Shown piece after piece: positions 9,724 to 18,948 of a stretch of DNA of 64,000 nt. This stretch comes from Burkholderia sp. 8Y (GTDB taxonomy: Bacteria > Pseudomonadota > Gammaproteobacteria > Burkholderiales > Burkholderiaceae). Position numbers and translations under genes: made by a program. Within the stretch, counting starts at the first letter, position 1. Each line of letters starts with the position of its first letter. The notes below the pieces were generated by a model. It was not told where the DNA came from. It ran no database searches and was given only the letters and a program-made list of their open reading frames with translations. The stretch lies in the NCBI RefSeq assembly GCF_902506145.1, contig NZ_LR733519.1, forward strand, positions 248,001-312,000, read 5' to 3'.

Positions 9724-10944
9724 ATGGATTCGTTGATGACGGCGGCGGCGCGTTCGCTCGCGGCGGGCGATGCGCTCGGCGCGCTGAACCGCGTCGCCTT
9801 GCGCGACGATGCGCCCGCGCTCGCGCTGCGCGGCATCGCGATGGCGCAGCTCGGCGACTTCGCGCGTGCAAAGGCGCTTCTGCGGCGCGCGGCCCGCGCG
9901 TTCGGCGCGAAGGAAGCCGTGGCGCGCGCCCGATGTGTCGTCGCCGAAGCGGAAATCGCGCTCGCCTCGCGCGAGCTCGCGTGGCCCGCGAAGGCGCTGG
10001 ATCACGCCCGCGCGACGCTCGAAGCGCACGGCGACCGCATCAACGCGGCGCACGCGCGGTATCTCGACGTGCGGCGTGCGCTCCTGATCGGGCGCATCGA
10101 CGAGGCCGAGCAGACGCTCGACGCGCTCGATTCGTCCGCGCTGCCGCCCGCTTTGCACGCGGCGCACGAGTTGATCGCGGCGGGCATCGCCATGCGCCGT
10201 CTTCGTGCAAAAGCGGCGCGCGGGGCGCTGGAGCGCGCAAGGCGAGCCGCGCACATCGCAGGCATTGCCGCGCTGTCCGCCGAAATCGATCATGCCAGCG
10301 CGACGCTCGATACGCCTGCTGCGCGGCTCGTTGCGCACGGCGGCACGCGTCTGCTCCTGCTCGACGATGTCCAGGCACTATTCGCATCGGACACGCTCGT
10401 CGTCGACGCCTGCCGCCATGCCGTGCGCGATGCCGATACGGTGATCTCGCTCGCGACGCGCCCGGTGCTGTTCGCGCTTGTACGCCTGCTCGGCGAAGCA
10501 TCGCCCAACGACGTGCCGCGCGAGGCGTTGATTGCCCGCGCGTTTCGCATGCGTCATCCGGACGAGACGCATCGGGCGCGGCTGCGGGTCGAGATGGGGC
10601 GCTTGCGCACGCTGCTGCGCCCGCTCGCCGATGTTCGCGCCACGCGCGACGGCTACGCACTCGCGCCGCATACCGCGCCGAACGTGGCCGTGCTCGCGCG
10701 GCCTGTCGAGGACGACCACGCGCCGCTCCTCGCCTGCCTGGCCGATGGCGAAGCGTGGTCGAGTTCCGCCCTGGCCTTGGCGTTGAACGCGAGTCAACGC
10801 ACGGTGCAACGCGCGCTGGAAACGTTGGCCGCCTCGGGCAAGGCGCAGTGTTTCGGGCGCGGACGCGCGCGCCGCTGGCTCGCGCCGCCCGCGCCGGCAT
10901 TCGCGTCGGCGTTGTTACTCCCCGCCGATCTCGCGAGCGGCTAG
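9724..10944 (+). CDS. Orphan regulator: Ala-rich TPR-like N-terminus with C-terminal winged HTH
   Basis: A 406-residue protein I cannot assign to a named family. Residues about 1-190 are alanine/arginine-rich paired helices resembling TPR repeats. Residues about 215-330 contain a region like an OmpR-type winged helix (IARAFRMRHPDETHRARLRVEMGRLRTLL). The C-terminus carries a clear helix-turn-helix (SSALALALNASQRTVQRALE) followed by a wing (GKAQCFGRGRARRWL). This suggests a DNA-binding regulator with a helical sensing or interaction domain. It is divergent from the DUF899 gene (128-base gap) and 45 bases upstream of a beta-propeller protein gene. The start is uncertain among ATGs at 9691, 9724 and 9736; none has a strong ribosome site. 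Confidence 0.65.
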   Translation: MDSLMTAAARSLAAGDALGALNRVALRDDAPALALRGIAMAQLGDFARAKALLRRAARAFGAKEAVARARCVVAEAEIALASRELAWPAKALDHARATLEAHGDRINAAHARYLDVRRALLIGRIDEAEQTLDALDSSALPPALHAAHELIAAGIAMRRLRAKAARGALERARRAAHIAGIAALSAEIDHASATLDTPAARLVAHGGTRLLLLDDVQALFASDTLVVDACRHAVRDADTVISLATRPVLFALVRLLGEASPNDVPREALIARAFRMRHPDETHRARLRVEMGRLRTLLRPLADVRATRDGYALAPHTAPNVAVLARPVEDDHAPLLACLADGEAWSSSALALALNASQRTVQRALETLAASGKAQCFGRGRARRWLAPPAPAFASALLLPADLASG

Positions 10945-10989
10945 CATCATCGCCATGCATCGCATGATGCGCGACCAGAGGACCGAGCC

Positions 10990-11628
10990 ATGAAACGCGC
11001 GAAAGCAGAAATCATCCGTGAATACGGGCCTTTTACGGATGTGGACGGCGTACACGGGGTCACGTTCGATGGTCACGCCGTCTGGTTCGCGTCGGGCGAT
11101 ACGCTCAACGCATTCGATCCCGCGACCGGCGAGCCGCAACGCAAGCTCGATGTCGCGGCGCATGCAGGCACGGCCTTCGATGGCGAGCATCTGTATCAGA
11201 TAGCGGAAGACCGCATCCAGAAGATCGATCCGCAAACGGGCCGCGTGCTCTCGACGATCCCGGCGCCCGGCGGCGGCGCGGACTCGGGCTTGGCGTGGGG
11301 CGAAGGCACGCTCTGGGTCGGCCAATACCGCGAACGCAAGATTCATCAGATCGATCCGGCGAGCGGCGAGATTCTGCGCACCATCGAGTCGAACCGGTTC
11401 GTGACCGGCGTGACATGGGTCGATGGCGAGCTTTGGCATGCCACATGGGAGGCCGACGAAAGCGAGATCCGGCACGTCGATCCGGCCACCGGGCATGTCA
11501 TCGAAAGGCTCGAAATGCCTGCGGGCGCGAGCGTGTCGGGGCTCGAATCGGACGGACAGGACCGTTTCTTCTGCGGCGGCGGAAGCACGTCCAAAGTGCG
11601 TGCCGTGCGCCGGCCCAAGGCGCGATAG
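10990..11628 (+). CDS. Glutamine-cyclotransferase-like/YncE-like beta-propeller protein
   Basis: A 212-residue protein built of about five short repeats of the form GxxFDGxxLW, then DPxTG. Examples are VTFDGHAVWFASGD, FDPATGEP, KIDPQTGRV, QIDPASGEI and HVDPATGHV. This is the pattern of beta-propeller proteins such as glutaminyl-peptide cyclotransferase-like and YncE-like families. No signal peptide is visible, so it is probably cytoplasmic. It is shorter than a complete six- or seven-blade propeller, so it may be a small propeller or act as a dimer. It lies 45 bases after the HTH regulator gene and is probably co-transcribed. No enzymatic activity is assigned. Confidence 0.65.
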   Translation: MKRAKAEIIREYGPFTDVDGVHGVTFDGHAVWFASGDTLNAFDPATGEPQRKLDVAAHAGTAFDGEHLYQIAEDRIQKIDPQTGRVLSTIPAPGGGADSGLAWGEGTLWVGQYRERKIHQIDPASGEILRTIESNRFVTGVTWVDGELWHATWEADESEIRHVDPATGHVIERLEMPAGASVSGLESDGQDRFFCGGGSTSKVRAVRRPKAR

Positions 11629-11772
11629 CGCCGACGATATTCCGCACGTTCCCCGCGTTTGACGCGGCGCGCGTCATTCTTGCGCGCGGAAAAGCATTAG
11701 GCTATATGCTCTCGACTTCGCGCGGCTTCGAGAAAGCCGCGCCTGCGTGATTCACCAGACCTAAGGCCGGCC

Positions 11773-13902
11773 TTGAGTTCCAACATCACCGATTCAGTTC
11801 AGTTCGATTCATGGGTCGGCGAGACTGCCCGCGCCATTCGCGATTTCAACTGGTCGACGACGCCGCTCGGCCGTATCGACGAATGGCCGCAGGCGCTGCG
11901 CTCCGTCGTGCAGATCATGCTGCGCAATGCGTTGCCGATGGCCGTGCTGTGGGGCGAAGAAGGGACGCTGCTCTATAACGACGCGTACGCCAAATTTTCC
12001 GGCGTGCGGCATCCCGCCATTCTCGGCTTGCCGATCGAAAAGGCCTGGCCGGAAGCGTCCGAGTTCAACCGCAATGTGGTCGACTGCGGTTTGCGCGGTG
12101 AATCGCTGTCGTATCGGGATATCGGCTTCGTGCTCGCGACAAGCGGGCAACCGGCGCAAGTGTGGCTCGACTTGCACTACAGCCCCGTCGCCTCGGACGA
12201 CGGCACGCCGGCGGGCGTGCTCGCCATCGTCGTCGATACGACGGAGCGCGTGCTGCTCGAACATAAGCGCGCGGTCGCGGAGGCCGCGTTGCGCGAGGCC
12301 AACGACCGCATGAATCTTGCGCTGACTTCCGGCGCGGTGCTCGGCGTGTTCGTGTGGGAGATCGCGCAGAACCGCGTGTCGGGCGACGAACGCTTCGCCC
12401 TCACGTTCTCCGTTCCTGCCGATGACAGGGCCGACGGCTGGCCGCTCGAAGGGGCGCTCGAACTCATTCATCCGGCGGACCGCGCGCATGTGCAGGCGCT
12501 GATCGAGCGCACCGTGCGCAGTGGCGTGCCGTATCGCGCGGAATACCGCATCCGCACGGCGAACGACGGCTGGATGTGGATCCTCGCGAGCGGCCGCTGC
12601 GATTATGACGAGCGCGGCCGGCCTTTGCGCTTTCCCGGCGTGGTCGTCGATATCCATGACCGCAAGATCGCGGAAGAAAGTCTCAAGGAACTCACGCGCG
12701 GCCTCGAAAGCAAGATATCGGAGGCCGTGGCGGCGCGCATCGCGGTGGAAGCGCAACTGCGCCAGAGCCTGAAAATGGAGGCGCTCGGCGCGATGACAGG
12801 CGGGGTCGCGCACGACTTCAACAACACGTTGCAGGCAATCAGCGGCAACCTGCAATTGCTGCAATATCTGCCGCCGACGGACCCGCGCGTGCCCGAGCGC
12901 GTGCACGCCGCGATGGAGGCCGTGCAGCGCGGCGCGAAGCTCGCGTCGCAACTGCTGTCGTTCGCGCGGCGGCAGCCGCAATCGCCGGTGGTCATCAATC
13001 CGCGCCGGCTGCTCGATGAAATCCGCGAACTGTTGCAGCATGCCGTGGGCGCGTCGGTGTCCATCGGCACGCACTTGCCGGACGCTCCGTGGAATTTCTG
13101 CGTGGACCGCAATCAACTGGAAAACGCGCTGCTCAATCTCGCGATCAACGCGCGCGACGCAATTGGCGGCGACGGCAAGTTCACGCTCACATGCTCGAAC
13201 GAAGTGCTCGACGCAGCCGCGTGCGAAGGCCACGACGTGCGTCCCGGAGAATACGTGCGGCTGTGTGCATCCGACACCGGATCGGGCATGCCCGCGCATG
13301 TGCTCGAACGCGCGTTCGAACCGTTCTTCACGACGAAGCCCGAAGGTCACGGCACCGGCCTCGGACTGAGCATGGTGTTCGGCTTCGTCAAGCAATCGGG
13401 CGGACATATCGACATATCGAGCACCGTGGGCGCGGGCACGACCGTGGAGCTCTATTTTCCGCGCAGCTTCGGTCAGGAGACCCTGCTTGCTCCCGGCAGC
13501 CCGCTCGCGACGCAGACGGGCGGCGCGACGGTGCTCGTCGTCGATGACGACGCTGCCGTGCTCGCATCGACGGTCGCCATTCTCGAAGCGATGCACTACA
13601 CAGTGCTCAAGGCCGCGAACGGCGATGCCGCGATGAGCGTGCTGCAAAGCGGCGTCAGCGTGGACCTGATCCTCACGGACGTCGTGATGCCGGGCAAGAC
13701 GAAGTGCGCCGACCTCGCCGAATGGGCGTTCGCGCAACCGCGGCCCGTGCCCGTCATTTACGTGTCGGGCTACACGCGCGATATCATCTTGCGCGATGGC
13801 GTGCTGCGTCCCAACGTGACGTTGCTGAGCAAGCCGTACCTCGCCGAGTCGCTGGCGAAGGAACTCGCGGCTGCGCTACACGGCGCGCCCCTCGCACACT
13901 GA
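11773..13902 (+). CDS. PAS-domain hybrid histidine kinase with C-terminal receiver
   Basis: A 709-residue cytoplasmic hybrid sensor kinase starting at a TTG codon preceded by TAAGG. Two PAS-type domains occupy residues about 45-160 and 190-305; the second (YRAEYRIRTANDGWMWIL) is PAS_3/PAC-like. The phospho-accepting His347 sits in GGVAHDFNNTL, the HWE/ATPase-linked class seen in hybrid kinases. The ATPase domain shows the N box (NALLNLAINARDAI), DTGSGM, and GTGLGLSMV. The receiver domain at about 585-705 has the phosphorylatable Asp636 in LILTDVVMPG and the Lys in SKPY. No membrane segment is visible. A GGDEF-EAL gene follows 121 bases downstream, suggesting but not proving a functional link. 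Confidence 0.92.
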   Translation: MSSNITDSVQFDSWVGETARAIRDFNWSTTPLGRIDEWPQALRSVVQIMLRNALPMAVLWGEEGTLLYNDAYAKFSGVRHPAILGLPIEKAWPEASEFNRNVVDCGLRGESLSYRDIGFVLATSGQPAQVWLDLHYSPVASDDGTPAGVLAIVVDTTERVLLEHKRAVAEAALREANDRMNLALTSGAVLGVFVWEIAQNRVSGDERFALTFSVPADDRADGWPLEGALELIHPADRAHVQALIERTVRSGVPYRAEYRIRTANDGWMWILASGRCDYDERGRPLRFPGVVVDIHDRKIAEESLKELTRGLESKISEAVAARIAVEAQLRQSLKMEALGAMTGGVAHDFNNTLQAISGNLQLLQYLPPTDPRVPERVHAAMEAVQRGAKLASQLLSFARRQPQSPVVINPRRLLDEIRELLQHAVGASVSIGTHLPDAPWNFCVDRNQLENALLNLAINARDAIGGDGKFTLTCSNEVLDAAACEGHDVRPGEYVRLCASDTGSGMPAHVLERAFEPFFTTKPEGHGTGLGLSMVFGFVKQSGGHIDISSTVGAGTTVELYFPRSFGQETLLAPGSPLATQTGGATVLVVDDDAAVLASTVAILEAMHYTVLKAANGDAAMSVLQSGVSVDLILTDVVMPGKTKCADLAEWAFAQPRPVPVIYVSGYTRDIILRDGVLRPNVTLLSKPYLAESLAKELAAALHGAPLAH

Positions 13903-14023
13903 AACGCGCGCGAAGGCACGCCTTACCGGATGTCGGCAGGACTTCGCCCGACTCAAGACTTTCCCGATCGCGCCGTTAAGCAGCGAGGCAAGGACGCACT
14001 CACGGCGGAAAGGGACTACGGCA

Positions 14024-16306
14024 GTGCAGCAGAGAGCGAGCGATTTTCTCGGAACGATTGGCGACGCCGTCGCGCGGCGACTGCCTTATGCGGAACGCGC
14101 GCGCCGGTTCGACGCACTCGCGCTGGCGGTTCTGGGCGCGGTGCTCGTCGCGTGCGTGACACCTTTCGTGCCGCATCCGTTCAGCATGTTGTTGAGCGCG
14201 GCGTGCGCCGCGAGCGTGGCGGTCGTTCATTGCATGCTGCAATCGAAGCGGCAGCTTTTCGCCGCGCAGCAGTTCTCGAACGGGCTCCTTTCGATCGCTG
14301 AAGACTGCATCAAGCTGCTCGATCTCGAAGGCCGCGTGACCTGCATCTCCGAGGTCGGCACGCGGCTTCTCGAAGCCGCGGATGCGCGCGAAATTGTCGG
14401 CATCGACTGGCTCGCGCTGTGGGACGGTCCCGCCGCGCGGGCGGCATTCGAACGCGCGAAGGCGGGCGAATCAGTCTCCTTTTCGGGCGCCTGTGCGACG
14501 ATGACCGGCGCCCCGAAGTGGTGGACGTCCACGTTCGCGCCCGTCTACGGCGAGGAAGGCTGCGTCGTCGCCGTGCTCTGCAAGTCGCGCGACGTCACGG
14601 CGGAAGTCCATTTGATCGAGGAATTGCGCGGCAACCTGCGCGTGCAGAAGGACATGGAAGATCACGTCGATGCGGTGTTCTGGACCGCAAGCCACGACTT
14701 TCAGGATCTCATGCACGTGAGTTCCGCTTTCGAGCGCATGTGGGAAATGCCCGTGGCCGCGCTCGAGGCCGACAAGACCGCGTGGATGCAGCGCGTGCAT
14801 CGGGACGACATGCCCGGCTTGCGCGGCAAGATGCGCGATGCCGTGAATACCGGCGCGCCGTCGCAGAGTTATTTCCGTCTATGTCTTGCGGGCGAGCGCA
14901 CGCGCTGGGTCCGCGCGGACATTTATCCCGTTAGCGAAGATGGCGCGGTGTCGCGCGTGGTGAGCGTGTGCGTCGATGCAACCGAGGAGCGCATGCATTT
15001 GCAGGCACTGCACCGCCTCGCGAACACCGACAGCCTCACGGGACTCCACAACCGCAACGCGATGATGCATGCGCTCGTCGAGCGATGCGCGTCGGGCGAG
15101 CCGTTTGCGTATCTGTTCATCGACCTCGACCGCTTCAAGTCCATCAACGATACGGCGGGTCACAGCGCGGGCGATGCCGTGCTCAAGGCCATTGCCGAAC
15201 GCATCAGTCAAGCGATGCCGCAGGGCGCGCTCGCGGCGCGCGCGGGCGGCGACGAGTTCACCATCGTGCTTCCCGGCGCGTTCGATCAGGAACGCATCGA
15301 GCGCGCGTGCAGGCGGCTTGCGCTTGCCTGTAGCCGCCCGATCAAGGCCGGCTGCAAGACCGTCAACATGACGTGCTCGATCGGCGTCGCGATGTATCCC
15401 GAGCATGGCCGCACGCCCGAGGCGCTGTTCATCAGCGCGGACATGGCGATGTACGCCGCGAAGCGCGCGGGCCGCAACGCGTTCCGTGTGTTCGGCGAGC
15501 GCGAGAAGGACGACCTTGCGCGCGCGCATCTGGAAGCCGAACTGCACGACGCCATTCGCGACAATCAGTTCGTGCTGCACTATCAGCCTCAGTACTGCAT
15601 GCATACGGATGGGCTCATCGGCGTCGAGGCGCTGTTGCGCTGGCAGCATCCGCATCTCGGCCTCATTTCGCCGGCGGCGTTCGTGCCGGTGCTCGAAGAC
15701 AGCGGGCTGATCGTCGAGGCGGGGCATTGGATCATCCGCGAAGCCGTGCAGGCGGCGGGTCGCCTGGCTGCGTCCGTGCCCGATGTGCGTTCGGTCGCAG
15801 TGAACGTGTCGCCGAAGCAGTTGCGCGATCCACGGCTCGCTTCCGTGCTTCAGCATGTCATCAGGCGATCGGGCATCGACTCGCATTGCATCACGCTGGA
15901 AATCACCGAGTCGGCGCTGATCGAGAACGTCGACGACGCGCAGGAAGTGTTGTTGAACCTGCGCGCGCTGGGCGTGCTTATTGCCATCGACGACTTCGGC
16001 ACCGGCTATTCGAGCCTCAGCTATTTGGCGCGCTTCAGGCCCGACGTGCTGAAGCTCGACAAGTCCTTCGTCGATAACATCGCCACCGACGCGATGATGC
16101 GAACGGTGGTCGAAGGCGTGATCGATCTTGCGCACAAACTCGGCGTGATCGTGGTGGCCGAAGGCGTCGAGACGCACGAACAACTGGAGCACCTGAAGCA
16201 AGCCGGATGCGACAAGATGCAGGGCTTCCTGCGCTCGCGGCCGGTCGCGTTGGAAGCATTGATGGAACATGCCGCCTGCATCATGGAAGCAGACGTCGCA
16301 CGCTGA
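14024..16306 (+). CDS. PAS-GGDEF-EAL protein (diguanylate cyclase/c-di-GMP phosphodiesterase)
   Basis: A 760-residue protein starting at GTG (AAGGGA upstream). Two hydrophobic N-terminal segments (residues about 35-70) are followed by two PAS regions (about 90-200 and 215-330). The GGDEF domain has an intact active site at residues 408-412. The EAL domain starts at E535-A-L-L-R and keeps NVSPKQL, EITESALIE, IDDFGTGYSSL and VAEGVET. Both domains therefore look catalytically competent for making and breaking c-di-GMP. The inhibitory RxxD I-site upstream of GGDEF is not present (PQGALAARA). It is preceded by a hybrid kinase gene and convergent with a LysR gene. Confidence 0.93.
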   Translation: MQQRASDFLGTIGDAVARRLPYAERARRFDALALAVLGAVLVACVTPFVPHPFSMLLSAACAASVAVVHCMLQSKRQLFAAQQFSNGLLSIAEDCIKLLDLEGRVTCISEVGTRLLEAADAREIVGIDWLALWDGPAARAAFERAKAGESVSFSGACATMTGAPKWWTSTFAPVYGEEGCVVAVLCKSRDVTAEVHLIEELRGNLRVQKDMEDHVDAVFWTASHDFQDLMHVSSAFERMWEMPVAALEADKTAWMQRVHRDDMPGLRGKMRDAVNTGAPSQSYFRLCLAGERTRWVRADIYPVSEDGAVSRVVSVCVDATEERMHLQALHRLANTDSLTGLHNRNAMMHALVERCASGEPFAYLFIDLDRFKSINDTAGHSAGDAVLKAIAERISQAMPQGALAARAGGDEFTIVLPGAFDQERIERACRRLALACSRPIKAGCKTVNMTCSIGVAMYPEHGRTPEALFISADMAMYAAKRAGRNAFRVFGEREKDDLARAHLEAELHDAIRDNQFVLHYQPQYCMHTDGLIGVEALLRWQHPHLGLISPAAFVPVLEDSGLIVEAGHWIIREAVQAAGRLAASVPDVRSVAVNVSPKQLRDPRLASVLQHVIRRSGIDSHCITLEITESALIENVDDAQEVLLNLRALGVLIAIDDFGTGYSSLSYLARFRPDVLKLDKSFVDNIATDAMMRTVVEGVIDLAHKLGVIVVAEGVETHEQLEHLKQAGCDKMQGFLRSRPVALEALMEHAACIMEADVAR

Positions 16307-16328
16307 ACGCTTGCGCCGTGTGATCCGA

Positions 16329-17270
16329 TCACTTCGCGCCGCGCGTTCGGCGCTTCTCACGTGGCGCGAACATCGGCATCTTGTCGAGCATCCATGTGAG
16401 CAACTCCTGCGGCCCCGCCGCGAGCGGTCTGCCTGCCTTCAACAGCACTCGCGCCTGTATGTTCTCGAGCACGGGATGCGCAATCGGCACGGTCTTCATT
16501 TCGCCGCTTGCAATCTCGCGATACGCGGCGAACGCGCCGATCAACGTGACGAAGCTCCCCGCGCTCACGATGCGCTTCAACGCAGTGAGCGAGTTCGTCG
16601 TCAGCGTCGCGCGAATGGCGATGCCCTCGGCCATTTCGAGCATCCGAACGACATGGCCAATGCCGAACGACGACGGCATGAGCGCGAGCGGATAGCCGAA
16701 CAGATCGTCGATGCGTGCTGCGCCGCCGCGCTTGACGAGCGGATGATCGCGCCGCGCGAGCAACACGACGGGCTGCGCTGAACTCGCGCGGACTTCGATG
16801 CGCTCATGCGGCGGCGGATTGTACGCGAGGCCGACATGCGCGCGGCTTTGCGCGACTTCCTCGATGATCTGATCGACGGCGAGCATGTCCACCGCGACAT
16901 CGAGGCCGGGATAACGCGCGCAGAACGGTGCGAGAACGTCGTCCACCAGAGTATCGACGTAGCCCTCGCTCACGGCCACCCTGATCTGCCCTTGGTGCAG
17001 GCCTTTCAGCGCATGGAGCTGGTCTTCGAGCCTCTCCTGTTGCGAGCGATACCCGCGCCAGAATTCGAGCAGATGAAACGCTGCTTCAGTGGGCCGAACA
17101 CCGCGCGCCTGACGCTCGAAGAGCGTCGTGTCGAGTTCGTCTTCGAGTAGCTTGATCTGCCGCGCGATCACCGACGGCGACGTGTTCAGATGATCCGCCG
17201 CGCCGCGAATCGTGCCGTGCGCCAGCACTTCGTTGAAGTAGCGCAGCCGCTGCTGATTGATCTCTCGCAT
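16329..17270 (-). CDS. LysR-family transcriptional regulator
   Basis: A 313-residue LysR-type regulator. The N-terminal winged HTH ([20 protein letters not shown], then [16 protein letters not shown]) is followed by the periplasmic-binding-protein-like effector domain from about residue 90. Start 17270 gives the usual short N-terminus and has GGGG about 8 bases upstream; ATGs at 17276 and 17303 are alternatives. It is divergent from the Tat-exported alpha/beta hydrolase gene at 17393, the typical arrangement in which a LysR protein controls its neighbour. The effector ligand is unknown. Confidence 0.92.
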   Translation of the reverse strand: MREINQQRLRYFNEVLAHGTIRGAADHLNTSPSVIARQIKLLEDELDTTLFERQARGVRPTEAAFHLLEFWRGYRSQQERLEDQLHALKGLHQGQIRVAVSEGYVDTLVDDVLAPFCARYPGLDVAVDMLAVDQIIEEVAQSRAHVGLAYNPPPHERIEVRASSAQPVVLLARRDHPLVKRGGAARIDDLFGYPLALMPSSFGIGHVVRMLEMAEGIAIRATLTTNSLTALKRIVSAGSFVTLIGAFAAYREIASGEMKTVPIAHPVLENIQARVLLKAGRPLAAGPQELLTWMLDKMPMFAPREKRRTRGAK

Positions 17271-17392
17271 CCTCATGTCCCCGTTCGTGAGCGTTGTCCG
17301 CAAGGCAACGATACGTGAACTTTGTTGCTCTTGCTCGGCGGGCGCCGCGCGGACATCATGCCTTCATCGACGACACGAAAAGGAGAAGGACC

Positions 17393-18415
17393 ATGACGGA
17401 GCACATCAACGGTTCGCGCCGCCGCTTGCTGGGCGCGACGATCGCCGGCATCGGCGTGATGCAGCTAGGCTTGAGCGGTCTCGCTCGCGCTCAGTCCGTG
17501 GCGGCAACGAGCGCGGCGTCCTTCGGCGATATCCGTCAGATCAATGCGGGCACGCTCAACATCGGCTATGCGCAGACAGGCCCCGAGAACGGGCCGCCGG
17601 TCATTCTTCTTCACGGCTGGCCCTACGACATTCATAGCTTCGCCGACGTAGCGCCGATGCTCGCGGCTGCGGGGTATCGCGTGATCGTGCCTTATCTGCG
17701 CGGCTACGGCTCGACGCGATTTCTCTCGGCGGATACGCCGCGTAATGGACAACAGGCGGTCGTCGCGGTGGACATCATCGCGCTGATGGACGCGCTGCGC
17801 ATTCAGAAGGCGCTCATCGCGGGCTTCGATTGGGGGGCGCGCACGGCGGATATCGTCGCCGCGCTGTGGCCGGAGCGTTGCAAGGCGCTCGTGTCCGTGA
17901 GCGGCTATCTGATCGGCAGTCAGGAAGCGAACCGCGCACCGTTGCCGCCGAAAGCCGAATACGCGTGGTGGTATCAGTTCTACTTCGCCACCGAGCGCGG
18001 CCGCGCGGGCTATGAAGCGAACCGCCGCGAGTTCTCCAGACTCATCTGGCAGACGGCCTCGCCGCAATGGCATTTCGACGACGCCACGTTCGAGCGTTCA
18101 GCCCAAGCGTTCGACAATCCGGATCACGTCGCGGTCGTGATTCACAACTATCGCTGGCGTCTGGGGCTCGCCGAAGGCGAGTCGCAATACGACGCGCTCG
18201 AGAAGCGTCTCGCCGCCGCGCCGCCGATCACCGTTCCAACCATCACGATGGAAGGCGACGCAAACGCCGCGCCGCATCCGAGCCCATCCGCCTATGCGAA
18301 GAAGTTCACGGGCAAGTATCGGCATATCGACGTGGGCGGCGGCGTGGGACACAATCTGCCGCAAGAAGCGCCCAAGGCGTTCGCCGATGCGGTCATCGGG
18401 GTGGACCGCATGTAA
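17393..18415 (+). CDS. Tat-exported alpha/beta hydrolase, epoxide-hydrolase-like
   Basis: A 340-residue alpha/beta hydrolase. The N-terminus reads SRRRLLGATIAGIGVMQLGL then ARAQS, a twin-arginine signal, so the enzyme should act in the periplasm. The oxyanion loop HGWPYDIHSF and the nucleophile elbow GFDWGAR (Asp146 in place of Ser) are those of epoxide hydrolases and haloalkane dehalogenases. The catalytic His is probably in the C-terminal GGGVGHNLPQEAP. The start is fixed by AAAGGAGAAGG just upstream; an open frame back to 17294 lacks such support. It is divergent from the LysR gene. The substrate is unknown. Confidence 0.85.
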   Translation: MTEHINGSRRRLLGATIAGIGVMQLGLSGLARAQSVAATSAASFGDIRQINAGTLNIGYAQTGPENGPPVILLHGWPYDIHSFADVAPMLAAAGYRVIVPYLRGYGSTRFLSADTPRNGQQAVVAVDIIALMDALRIQKALIAGFDWGARTADIVAALWPERCKALVSVSGYLIGSQEANRAPLPPKAEYAWWYQFYFATERGRAGYEANRREFSRLIWQTASPQWHFDDATFERSAQAFDNPDHVAVVIHNYRWRLGLAEGESQYDALEKRLAAAPPITVPTITMEGDANAAPHPSPSAYAKKFTGKYRHIDVGGGVGHNLPQEAPKAFADAVIGVDRM

Positions 18416-18441
18416 CGCAGCCCCCGCGCCGGCAACACGGA

Positions 18442-18621
18442 CTAATAGCAAACGTAGGAGTTTGAAACGAATTCGCATTGCCCCGAGCCGATCTCGTGCA
18501 GCATCTTGACCGTGTCGCCGATGGCCTCATTCACGGTCTTCGCGCCGCCCCGTACGTCTTTCATTGCGTCGCGTTCGAGTTCCTCCATAACCGGCAGGTC
18601 CTTGATGTCGAGTGTAGTCAT
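18442..18621 (-). CDS. Small peptide with double-glycine-type leader (bacteriocin/RiPP-like)
   Basis: A 59-residue peptide. Residues 1-26 form an acidic leader (MTTLDIKDLPVMEELERDAM then KDVRGG) that ends in Gly-Gly, like leaders cut by C39 peptidase ABC exporters. The remaining 33 residues contain two cysteines (C49 and C58 in GQCEFVSNSYVCY), which could form a disulfide. The start at 18621 has AAGGAG 8 bases upstream; the longer frame to 18657 lacks one. Similar short GG-leader peptides occur in Burkholderiales (family knowledge). No maturation enzyme or exporter is encoded nearby. The gene is divergent from the curli operon. The function is unknown. Confidence 0.65.
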   Translation of the reverse strand: MTTLDIKDLPVMEELERDAMKDVRGGAKTVNEAIGDTVKMLHEIGSGQCEFVSNSYVCY

Positions 18622-18801
18622 GGCAGTGCTCCTTGAGAGTGAGGTGGTGTGACGCATGTTGTCACGCTCATCTCAATGCACTGGTTATGCCAACGAGCCT
18701 TGTCGTTGCCGCGAAGCCCGGCGCGGCAGGGCTTTGCGCGCCTTCAAAGCAGAATCTCAGTCGCGCTTGCCCTGGCATGTGTCGCTATTGCGCCAACATA
18801 G

Positions 18802-18904
18802 CAAACGTTATCCGCATGACGTGTTGCGACAGAGCCGTGCTCGCAAACGTTTGGATTACACAAAGGCGCTCAAACGCCTTTCGCGACGGGTTTCAACAAC
18901 GTTT
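18802..18904. repeat. CAAACGTT-like motif cluster upstream of csgE
   Basis: CAAACGTT occurs at 18802-18809, the perfect 10-base palindrome CAAACGTTTG at 18844-18853, and AACGTTT at 18898-18904. Spacing is about 42-54 bases. They could be binding sites for a curli regulator; no csgD homologue is in the window, so the binding protein is unknown. Confidence 0.3.
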
Positions 18905-18930
18905 CGCGCTCTGAAACTTTCGTCAGCTGA

Positions 18931-18948
18931 ATGTGGCGGACGCCACAT
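18931..18948. promoter_or_regulatory. Perfect inverted repeat (operator candidate) upstream of csgE
   Basis: ATGTGGCG and CGCCACAT form an 8-base perfect inverted repeat separated by GA, about 100 bases before the csgE start. There is no T-tract, so it is an operator candidate and not a terminator. Confidence 0.35.
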
